A stretch of 64,000 nucleotides of DNA from Trichostrongylus colubriformis (Eukaryota > Nematoda > Chromadorea > Rhabditida > Trichostrongylidae). Shown piece by piece: positions 1-10,400 of the stretch. The notes beneath the pieces were generated by a model that saw nothing but the letters and a program-made list of their open reading frames with translations, made no database searches and was not told the DNA's origin. The translations under genes and the position numbers were made by a program. The stretch covers positions 9,779,501 through 9,843,500 of the forward strand of contig OZ022256.1 of NCBI GenBank assembly GCA_963978905.1, in the 5' to 3' direction. Every line of letters starts with the position of its first letter. Position 1 is the first letter of the stretch.

Positions 1-22
1 TCTGGGGAGTTGGCAAAAATCC

Positions 23-94
23 TGACCACTGAGCGGATCGAACGCCCAACCTTTCGATCTGGAGTCGAACGCGCTACCATTGCGCCAAGCGGTC
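23..94 (-). tRNA. tRNA-Trp (CCA), array copy 1
   Basis: On the minus strand a complete 72-nt cloverleaf can be drawn: acceptor GACCGCT pairs with AGTGGTC, D stem GCGC/GCGC, anticodon stem TTCGA/TCGAA around loop CTCCAGA (anticodon CCA, tryptophan), T stem GGGCG/CGCTC around TTCGATC, discriminator A. Internal A and B boxes are intact. A TTTTT run a few bases past the 3' end is a typical RNA polymerase III terminator. There is no intron. This is the first complete copy of a tandem array that starts outside the window. Confidence 0.93.
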
Positions 95-216
95 ACACTC
101 CAAAAATACCGACGCTTTTCTAAAGTAACTGCGTACTTGTTGAATAGCAACCCGCATCACTTCTACATCCCTACTCCACAGAGTAAAGGAAGGTTCTGGG
201 GAGTTGGCAAAAATCC

Positions 217-288
217 TGACCACTGAGCGGATCGAACGCCCAACCTTTCGATCTGGAGTCGAACGCGCTACCATTGCGCCAAGCGGTC
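217..288 (-). tRNA. tRNA-Trp (CCA), array copy 2
   Basis: Identical cloverleaf to copy 1, exactly 194 bp further on, with the same TTTTT terminator. Only the spacer differs by a few substitutions. Confidence 0.93.
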
Positions 289-410
289 ACACTCCAAAAA
301 TACCGACGCCATTCTAAAGTAACTATGTACTTGTTGAATAGCAACCCGCATCACCTCTACATCCCTACTCCACAGAGTAAAGGAAGGTTCTGGGGAGTTG
401 GCAAAAATCC

Positions 411-482
411 TGACCACTGAGCGGATCGAACGCCCAACCTTTCGATCTGGAGTCGAACGCGCTACCATTGCGCCAAGCGGTC
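411..482 (-). tRNA. tRNA-Trp (CCA), array copy 3
   Basis: Identical to copies 1 and 2, again 194 bp on. All stems are intact and the terminator is present. Confidence 0.93.
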
Positions 483-604
483 ACACTCCAAAAACACCGA
501 CGCCTTTCTAAAGTAACTGTGTACTTGTTGAATAGCAACCCGCATCACTTCTACATCCCGACTCCACAGAGTAAAGGAAGGTTCTGGGGAGTTGGCAAAA
601 ATCC

Positions 605-676
605 TGACCACTGAGCGGATCAAACGCCCAACCTTTCGATCTGGAGTCGAACGCGCTACCATTGCGCCAAGCGGTC
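605..676 (-). tRNA. tRNA-Trp (CCA), array copy 4, T-loop variant
   Basis: Same cloverleaf, but the T loop reads TTTGATC instead of TTCGATC. The change hits the nearly invariant C of the T loop, which is also a key base of the B box, so both transcription and folding may be weakened. Everything else matches the other copies. Confidence 0.85.
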
Positions 677-791
677 ACACTCCAAGAATACCGACGCTTT
701 TCTAGAATAACTGCGTACTTGTTGAATAGCAACACGCATCACTTCTATATCCACAGAGTCAAGGAAGGTTCTGGAGAGTTGGCAAAAATCC

Positions 792-863
792 TGACCACTG
801 AGCGAATCGAACGCCCAACCTTTCAATCTGGAGTCGAACGCGCTACCATTGCGCCAAGCGGTC
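792..863 (-). tRNA. tRNA-Trp (CCA), array copy 5, diverged
   Basis: Last copy, 187 bp after copy 4 because the spacer has a short deletion. The anticodon is still CCA. One C-to-T change gives a tolerated G-T pair in the anticodon stem and another lies at the end of the T loop. The array stops about 40 bp beyond this copy. Confidence 0.87.
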
Positions 864-905
864 ATTCTTCAAAAAAAACCGACGCCTTTCTAAAGTAACT
901 GCGTA

Positions 906-1224
906 CTTGTTGGTGAGCAACTGGACAAACACATGATGGCTACTGATAACACTCGCCATCGCACATTTGAGACATTCCTTCTTTGAATATATCGCCATTC
1001 AATGGAGGTGTTCACTTTGAGATAGGCGGAGTTGATGCTCCCTTCGCTAATAACTCGGTATTTCGCTCTGATCTTTCATGGGTGTCGTTTCCAACTACAT
1101 TCTTCATGCGGCCATCATCTTACTGTGGCTGTACTTGTTGCTGCCTTTTTTATATAATTTTTTATAAAGAAAATTGTAAACGAGCTCGAGTGACAATGCG
1201 ATGTACAGAACGACAGCGTTATAT
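906..1224. other. Spacer and 3' UTR of membrane-protein gene I
   Basis: No gene. About the last 90 bp before the stop codon of gene I (roughly 1150-1224) resemble 26875-26933 beside gene II, so this part is probably a conserved 3' UTR. No canonical AATAAA was recognised. Confidence 0.4.
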
Positions 1225-1456
1225 CTATGGCTTGAAATAGTCTTTTGTAGGGGATGACGGAGCTGACGAAGCTGGAGACTTGGTGCTCGATGCAGGAGAT
1301 TTTGATTTTAATGATCCTTTTCTTGATTTCTTCTTTGAAGGTTGCGGTGAGGGATTTCGATAAAAGTTCCTCAATTTCGTTAGCAGCGTCAGTTGACAAA
1401 CCATCAGCGTTGACATCGCCGTTGAAAACATCAAAAGGTGCAGCGATAGTTTCCGT
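1225..1456 (-). CDS. Gene I terminal exon: membrane helix and basic tail
   Basis: Begins after TTACAG in phase 2, completing a Val codon with the GT left by the microexon. A hydrophobic stretch (SLHLLMFSTAMSTLMVCQL) forms one membrane helix, followed by KLRN and a Lys/Ser/Pro-rich tail ending SPTKDYFKP and a TAG stop. The same end is kept in gene II. A second open frame on the same strand begins IAAPFDVFNGD; it is also conserved, but only the chosen frame fits the microexon phase and ends at the same stop in both copies. Confidence 0.78.
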
Positions 1457-4400
1457 CTGTAAGGACACCTTATTATGGACAAAAAACAATCAAAGCACAT
1501 CTTGCAGTGAACCGATCAGAATACTGTCTTCGGTATTCGGCATGAATAATACAGCTCATGAGAAGGCCGTGCTAATATCGCAGCTGGGGTCGAATGGAGA
1601 ACAAAAAAGCATCAACAGTGTTATGTTCAGCCCCGGAGTGCAGTATCGCCCATCCTGCGGTATGGGTTGCGCGTCACTTCCTGTCATCTCTTCCTTTCGT
1701 ATCTTTTACTTCTCTTTTCTTTCTGGCTCTCTCGCATAAAGCTCGATGAACAAGTGGAAGGGCGGAGATTGACGTATTTTTGTAAATTAGTCAGCATTGC
1801 AGTAAGGTCATACACAGACAGCGGAGACAAAAATATGAAATTGGTTGGCATGTACGAGCAGTTGTTAAGCTTTTCCTATTTTACTTATGATTATTATCAA
1901 AATATAGTGCGAAAGGTGGTGTAGTGCTAGGTGGGGTGCACTTTTATTCTCACGGTATGGGGATCAAATCCTGCATGAAACCTCGCCCAGACCAGCCATG
2001 CCTTCCATCCTTCAAAGGTGGGTGAATTGGTACCAGATTTTCGGGCGATGAAAACATTGATTTCTGCACCGGCTGGCCACTGCAAATCATTGCATAGGCC
2101 ATATCACATTCACCTGCCACCAAGATTTTGAATGGAACTAGGATGCGCAGCGCATTCCACAGAAAGAATTGATCAGCGCCAATGCTTGATTCTTCAGCCT
2201 TTCATTATATTATAGCGTTGCCGAATGCTTGTTCGAATGCGCGAACTATTTTCAGATAAATCAAATACAAACTGAAGGTTAGTCGATTTAATCTCGCTCC
2301 CGAATGAGCGTGGGGGGGAGGGAGGCATTGTTGAATGTTGAACGTAGCGTATTCTTTCATGAATGACGAGTCATATATTCCGATATGGATGAGCAATAAT
2401 GTCATGTCAGAGAGACGGCTTCCCACCTTTGTAGTCTGCCCTTGTTTACAGGTGGTACGTGGGTTTCGCCGAGTTTCGGAGTGAGTAAACCACTTCATCC
2501 CTAAGGGAATCGTCCACGGAAAAATTAGTTTCTCTCTTACCCGTAACTTACGTTGTATTTGGCTAATAAAAGCCGCATGTGAAGTCCACGAGAAAAATGT
2601 GAATCCGGCTGAGATACAGCACCACAAAGTCTCGACCGGGTAGGCGGGGCCTCTGAGCAAGTGCCCACCCCGTCGTCCACCGCATTTGGAGACGCACTGT
2701 GGGGACAGTGCGTCTCCAGATGCGGTGGACGTGAACAACCCAATTTCCGTTTCCAACGCGACGGAGGACAGGACGGGGCTTCCAGTACGAGGCCCCGCCC
2801 ACCAGGCTGAGAATTGGAGGAGCTGTATTTCAGCCGAATTCTCACTTTTTTCGTGTGGAACTTTACATGTGGCTCTTATTGGGCAAATACAATGTAAATA
2901 TATGGATGACGAAGAAACTCGTTTTTCCGTGGACGATCCCCTCGATCGGGGCTCCGTTCTTGCCTAGGGAATTTGCTTCACGCAGTGTACCTCCTTCTTC
3001 CCCTCCTTAACCAAGTGGCCAGTCCCCTAGTTGACGGTAAAACCATGTCAAGGCATGCAACATTTAGCATCTTTCCCATAATTGCTATAGCGTTCTTACC
3101 CATGAACGAAGGAAACAACTCACACAAGTTCATCCTCGGTCACTTCTGCAGTCTATAAGAACCTTCTTTCATTCTCTTGGTCAAAATGGTTATGAATTGA
3201 GTCAAAAACAATGGAACCCAGACTTCAATTTGTGATAATCAGAGAAATACCTGTCATGTGAATGATAATATGTGGAGCTTAGATAGTATACGATGGCCAA
3301 TAAAATTATGACCCTGTAGTGTTTTGAATAGTGATTGAGATCGATGGAACTAATGAGGGCAGTACCCAGATTACAGACAGCTCAGATTCCTGCGATGTAA
3401 GAGTATCCAATCGAAGGTTAGAAATTTTGTGAAAAATTGAAGGAATCTTCCCACGGTCATGAGCTTCAACATCACGGGGCACTAAAAAAATGATGACGCG
3501 ATCTGGAAGTGTGCGAAAGGCTGCGCGAGTTAAATAGACGCCTCACGCAATTTGGCAGCGGGCCGAGGAACTCCTTCGCGACATCCTCAACCTGACGCAA
3601 TCGCCGCATTCTGTCGTTTACCCATCCTTGGTAGTACAGTGCAAAGCCGTCATGTGGTTAATAATAATATGTTAAGCCGCCTTTACACACTTTTTGGCCA
3701 ACGACAGGACACAGCTGTGTCGTCTCTGCATCTGCTCCCGTGCCACTCTGCCTCGCTTAGGGAGTCACTCCCTCCAACCGCTACGAAGGTCGTCACATGT
3801 AAATAGGTAATGCAGGAGCAGTGAGAGAAGATGGGTGCCTACAGAGGAAGATCGAGGCCTATTCTCGTTTATATTGAGCATTCCTAGCGGTACTTTTTTT
3901 TGTTGTTCAAAATTAAAAACATAAATATTAATAGCTCACAGCGTTAGACTTCATCTCCTTTGACTTTGTCGTTGTTGCCTTAGCTGAAATATTTGTCTAA
4001 ATGACGCTAATGTTAAGCTGGTAACAGTATCAGGAGCTTGGCTTTAACGTTCTTTCTCCATAGATGGATGCCAATGTGACGCATTGACTATGGGAGCTGC
4101 ATCCTGTACGGTTTGTAACTTTGAATTTCAAAGGGCAAACGATGGTTGGCTTACTCCAATTCGAAGCGAGTTACGTGGTGCATGGCAAAGGGCTCAACGC
4201 TGAGTCCTTCGACCTACCTCACTGATAGAAATGCGCGACTGTGATAGAAGACACTGAGAACATACACAGTAATTAATTGTGCGGTAGCAAAGTGTAATGA
4301 TTCAGCTAATCTCTAGTTAAACCACTTATTTTTGGGTGCTACGGGAGTTAGGAAGGTAGAAAAGAGGGAAGTCTTCATTTTCCGAGATGTGTTTTGTGTT

Positions 4401-7400
4401 CCTCGGCCGAGACAATGTCTTTTCGAGATCGTCGACCCCATTTTCAAGCGTGTCTAAGGATCGGTGTTGACCCCCCGGTCAGCCTCACCAAGCAGTTTGT
4501 TGGAAACTCACTTCAATATTAAAGAAGGTGAAGGTAATGGTACTTTTGCTACGCTGTGTTTGTTCAAAAAGTGTCGATCAACTCAAATTACAGCTTCGAC
4601 AGGCTGCTTTCATACTTTTGCAGCCCTGCCGGCTGTGTCGTAGAATATGAAAGCAACCTTACATCGTTCGGCGTGAGTCGGCTCATGCTCAGGTGTATTC
4701 CAGTGAAGCCCAACTGCTTACTAGCAATTGAATCGCCGCATGCGACAACTTCTTTGGTGGTCCCGTGAGGATTGCCCAGTTCACAATGGTGCAAACGTGT
4801 GCAATCGGACGCGGTGTAGCAATTCGCACGGTGTGATGACCTAGTTGGATCCTACTGACGCACCTCCGTCTGCACCCCATCCGTCTGCGATCTAGCTTTT
4901 ATTGTCAGCTTGAAGACAATGGGGTGATAGGGGTAATGTGGGTAATGAGACTCCTAATATGGGTCACGCAAACAGAAGCTAATAGTCAAAGAAAACTTAT
5001 ATGTGGAGAAATTTCCAATGAGAAAGAGCATGTCGGGGAGCCGCCTTCTCCAACAGCTGTCACTTGCTTACTCCAGCCTCCTTTTTGGTCATCCCGAGCC
5101 GCACCTTTTGAGAATAAACGATGGGAAGGACTTGTTCCTCGCGTTCTGACCGTTTCATCCCGTTATTTCTTCACCGTACTATTAGGTGTTTGCAGAATAA
5201 ATGGCGAAAACGTAACTGGCCATAACTTCGCTCAGACACAACTTTACTTGTCGAAATAAAAACCGTTCGAATCTACAGACTTCTGCCAACGATGAAGAAT
5301 ATATGCCATCACGATCGAGTGAAGAATATATGCCATCACGATCAAATTCTGGAGTGCGAGAATTAATAATGTCAAGAATGGCAGTTTTACCGTGCATAGT
5401 GTCGGCGAATTTTTTCTGACGCAGGTTTGTATCGAGAACCCGGGAAAAGTGGTCATCCGTTGGGTATAGGTCTGGGGAATAAGAGGGGTGAGAGAGAGTC
5501 TCGATACCTAACTGCATCAGTTTTTGCTGAGTGCGGAAAACAACGCAAAACCCCACACTTCGCAAGCCACCCGGCAGAAACTGTTGCAGTCAAGCAACGA
5601 GACGTTCCCTCACCCCCTTATTCCCTAGACCTGAGCCTGATGGATTACCCCTTTTTCCCGGTTCTCGATGCAAACCTGCGTCAGGAGGAGTTCGCCGATA
5701 CGATGCATGTTGAAAATGCGATCGTTGACTTTACTTATTTTCGCAATCTAGAATTTTATCATGATTGCATATTTTCTTTACCAGATCGTTGACAAGTTTG
5801 CGTAGATTCAAATGGTTTTTATTTCAACATATAAAGTTGCGTCTGTGCAAAGTTATAGCGTTTTGAAAAAAGTGGTCCGTTTTGGCCATTTATTCTGCAC
5901 ACACCTAATACTAAGCACTTCTGCCTTCACATTTGACGAACTTTCCACATTCATCCCAAATCACTCCTGTTACTGCCTCTGAGGGCAGTGGTAGGGATTA
6001 TTCGATTTTATCATTTATTCCGAGCTTTGATACTGATCGTTTTCACCACGAAAGCAGCACGTCAAGCAGCACGTTAGATAGTGCAATAATACGATACGAA
6101 CTTACGAACTTATTACTCTACACGTCAGTTAGTGTCGTGCAAAGTCGACGCTGAGAGGCGGACCACGTTTAAAAAGATGGAGCCTGTTAAAATCAATGCT
6201 CCCTATATATCGCAGGAGCGCGCATTTGACCGTAAATTGCACCACATATACAGTCCATTTCGGAGCGCCTGGCAGGGCGTTGCCTATGGACTTGGGTGAG
6301 CGGCGAGAGTGAGAGTACGGGCGAGAACGAGAGTGTGTGGCGGAGTGAGAGAGTTTGATACGCTCTCATCCGCTCCCGTAGGCCATGCCCTGACAGACGC
6401 TCCGAGATGAACTGTAGATTTTTCCTTGAAGTCCCTGGTTGTTCATTCGAATAATTCACAGAGATGTTATAGGAATCGTCCACGGAAAATGAGTTTTTGT
6501 GTTACTCATATATTTATGTTGTATTTGCCTAATGTTGGCCTCATGCAAAATTTCACGCGAAAAAATGTGAATCTGGCTAAGATATAGCACCACAAAGTGC
6601 GGTCCCAGTGGGCGGGGCCTCCGTGTAAAAGCCTCGTACCGCGTCCGCCGTGGTCTGAGACGCATTTTAGGAACAGAAGGTTACGTAAACAGTCCCACTC
6701 TCCGTTCCCAACGGCGGCGGAAGACGGGGCGAGGCTTTTACACGGAGGCTCCGCCCACTGGGACCGCACTTTGTGGTGCTGTATCTCAGCCAGATTCACA
6801 TTTTTTCGCGTGAAATTTTGCATGAGCCCAACATTAGGCAAATACAACATAAATATATGGGTAACACAAAAACTCATTTTCCGTGGACGATTCCTTTGAG
6901 CATTGGCCGCTTCGGTGCGACCTCCTCGATCAACAAGGATCCAATTACGATCCCCCTTCCAACATCTAGATGGACTCTAGAGTATCAGTAACTACTGGCC
7001 ATTGAATAGTATTACTGAGTACTTTACTGTAATTCTTGTGTTGATCACTCAGATTCAGTCATATTGTCTTATATAACCGGGTCAGCTGACGACACGTTCT
7101 GCTGATCACCTATCCTGGAACCATAGCTGACCTATTTGATTACGACCCCCTGATCCGCCCGTCAAATACGGCTCCTGTCGAAGATCCTCATCCTGAGCTC
7201 ACCCCGTAAGTCCTCATAGCCCTTATTACCCCTACCACTGCGAAGTCCTAGTGGCGCTGGTGAGAGGTGATATTTGGGCGTACATGCCCACTTCCACCCT
7301 GAACCAATCTGCCAAAATGGGATATGGGGAATAAATGGCTGAGAAAAGGTGAAAAAAGGAACAGCTAAGAGTATTATATGAGGTGATAGTACCACTATGG

Positions 7401-10400
7401 TTACATCCTTTCCCCAACCCTATGTCACCTTCCAGGTGCGCCCACAGCTATTTTGAGAGGTGGGCAGTAGTGGGTCATCTGCACAAGCGAAGAATACGGT
7501 GCATACTAAGAAGAAGCAACGGTTGCCGTCAGTGACAGTACCCGTGTGTAATAGCGCTCTACCAAATTTCGAGATAACTCGGGACCATAAATTGGAAATG
7601 GAGCGACCAAAAGTATCCTTTCGTGCTTACGATATTATCAGATTCGGATCACATTGCATCAGGTGAGACTTAAGATAAGTCAGTGAGCGGGCCGTGATAG
7701 TAATATGAGATTTTGTTGGCCGCATTTCTGGTTACTGTAAAAGCCGTGTAGGGAAATGAAAGATATCACCGGAATCGTGGAGATACCACACTTACTACTA
7801 GGGTGATCCATAATTCATGCAACAAATTGTGCGAGACACCTTGTTTTTTTTCAGACTATTCTGGATTCTTAGGGGTTTGACATATCAGAGCCCATGACAA
7901 TGCCTCTGGAATATGATCGCTGACTTTCATTACTCATTTATCATCTAGCGAATCAGAACCCGGCAAAATTGCTAATCCCTGACTGAGCGGGGCCAAAGTT
8001 TCTGCAGTCATCACATATGACCAGAGAATTAACAGCTCCCATTTTATTCTGCTTTGAAGGGAAGAATAATTGAAGATATTGAGAGGCATCTGAGCCACCA
8101 TATAGTAAAAAACTATATCACAGAGTGCTATGCAAACCTCAGCAAAAACGTACTCAAATCTTGTGAGATTAGCAGTTACAACGAAAGGAGTAAAAATCAA
8201 TTCCCTATGCCACTGACTGTATTAAATGAAGGTTCAACTGGAGTTTGCACGAAAAGCGCTCGAAGATACGTGCAAGGGGAAAGTCATACAGTAAAAACCA
8301 TGTTGCATTCACAATGGATCACCCTGTATGTACATACAGTAGCGGTCAAAAATGTATGCGGTTTTGGGTTCGAACCATGAATTTGATCGACGCTTACATT
8401 TTTCATTAAATTTTTTTGTGCTTTAAAGGCAACTGGTACCCAATGAAGCAGAGTATCTCAGCTGGGTAGGGCGCAGAGGGAAAATTGAAAATTAATCACC
8501 TGAAGACTCTGAAAATCTATACCTTTACAAAAATTCAATTAGCAATAAAGGCTTATAAGTTATCCAAACGAGCAGATGTGCAGAAAATGACACGGTATAA
8601 GGCTAGGACTTTGTTACACGTCATTTGGAATCATGACAGCACTTTACAGCACAGAGGCACGTAATTGATCATTCTCAGGGTTTTCAGACGAATAAATTTT
8701 CACCATTCACCCTACACCCTACTCGGATGATATGCTTTGCTTCATTGACTACCAGTTGCCTTCGAAATACAAAAAAATTGAATGAGAAATGTCAACGTTG
8801 ACCAAACTTATGGCTGAATCCAAAACCGCATGTTTTTGACCGCTATTCTGTATCTATACCTTACCAACAGTTCTACTGGAAATGGCTGTAGTTTGCTGCT
8901 TTGGTGCCTGTCTCCTAGTGGTCTGTATTTTCCATGTTGTCACGTTCCGTCTCCGTGCTGTTGTTCGTGGTATCCTAGTCGGAAGTGGTGGCCATGGTGG
9001 TGGGCGTGGTGGTGGTTGTGGTGGTGGTGGATGTGGTGGTAGTTGTGGTGGTCGAGTTCTCTGCGGAGGTCCAATTGGTCGTGGAAGCTGCGCTATGACT
9101 TGCTGCTTGATGCATTTGATATCCTCTTTGAGTACGCTGTGCGTAGAATCGTCGAGTGCTTTCTAAAATCGTAACTGCTCAGAATTAGGAAAAAGAACAA
9201 ACAATGGGAATCTGACCATAATTCCAGTTGCGAACACCACTCCGCATGCATTTCCAAAACAGTGGCATTCAAGTATTTCACCGACATGCAACTTAGTTAT
9301 TTCCAGCACGTTCTGTTTTGGCATGAAGTAAACTCCTAAAACAGGATTATTAATGTGCAGCATGCATTTCTGTCTCTGGGAGCTTGAATCGGGCATTACA
9401 GAATGGGAATATCCACAAAATAATTTCTGTGAGACCTATGACCTGGATCATCATTGGTAGAAGATCATTTGAGGGGCAGGCAGAGAAGCCTATGCGAAAT
9501 CGTCCCTCCCTCTATCCAATGACCTATAGGGGTAGTTCGGACCAAGTATAAAAAGATTGTTGAATATGAAAGCCGAGGTGCTCAGCATATGGGAGTGAAA
9601 AAAACCAAATGAATCCGCTAAAAATGCCAAAAATAAGGCTTTTTTTCTCACCACTGATGTTGAAAGTGGGCGGGCCATGATAACGAAAGGGGCGGTTCAT
9701 AGCGGAATAGGTGACAGTTAATGAAAAAGACCTCCTCACAAATCAACAGAGCCTTTATTCACCTGAAAATTCACCTGTATAGCCTTTCTAGACCCATGGC
9801 CTTCACTTGAATAATTCACTTTCGGAGTTCTCATTATTCACTTTACCCCCATCACTTTCATTGTCGTCACCCCTATCACTGACTTCAAAGCTACTGGAAG
9901 GGTTCGATATGGCAGATTGTGGAATATGAAAGTAGGGATGCTCAGCAGTGTAACAGCAGAGGGAAAACGAGATATGTAAAATGGGGAAAACCAAGAAAAT
10001 GGAATCTAACCTTCCTCAAATCATTCGCTCGAATCTGCGTCACTAGTCGGGGTAGACTAGAGACGAGCAAAGAGGCTGAATCTGCCGGCCTTGGGCTTTG
10101 TCCCGCCTTCGCCGGCAACCCGCCCGCCTGATGAACTGCAGCACGACACGCTGTGCTGTGATGGTCGCCAAAACCTCAAAGGCCCTTTTTCATCGCGAGT
10201 TTCCATACACATCACCTCTTCTGTAGTCGAGGGTTTGTTGTTCAGAGAACATGTAATTCATTTTTCTCCTTACCCCTTCCAGTGTCATTCATGAGCGCCT
10301 GATCGCGGGCCTTGAACAATAACTCAAAATGCAGAAACTGCTACTTCATTTAAGGGTATGTGAATTGAAGTATCCTATATCCTATACATATATATAAAGC

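Larger units (their letters stand above)
1..905. repeat. Tandem 194-bp repeat carrying tRNA-Trp
   Basis: Four and a half direct repeats of about 194 bp (last unit about 187 bp), each with one tRNA-Trp and the same spacer. The outer unit is the most diverged, as expected for an array homogenised from its interior. Open frames that recur at 194-bp steps here are read through the tRNA repeat and are not genes. Confidence 0.95.

Noticed and set aside
74..898. Series of 66-78-codon frames repeating every 194 bp
   Set aside because: They are read through the tRNA-Trp repeat on either strand; the repeat, not the protein, is conserved.
1115..1489. Alternative minus-strand frame with IAAPFDVFNGDVNADG
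   Set aside because: It is conserved in both copies, but its phase does not fit the microexon and its stops differ, whereas the overlapping frame ends at the same KDYFKP stop in both.
8882..9166. Plus-strand glycine-rich protein (GGT repeats)
   Set aside because: It is the complement of the proline-rich stalk exon of gene I, whose splice sites and paralogue support the minus strand.
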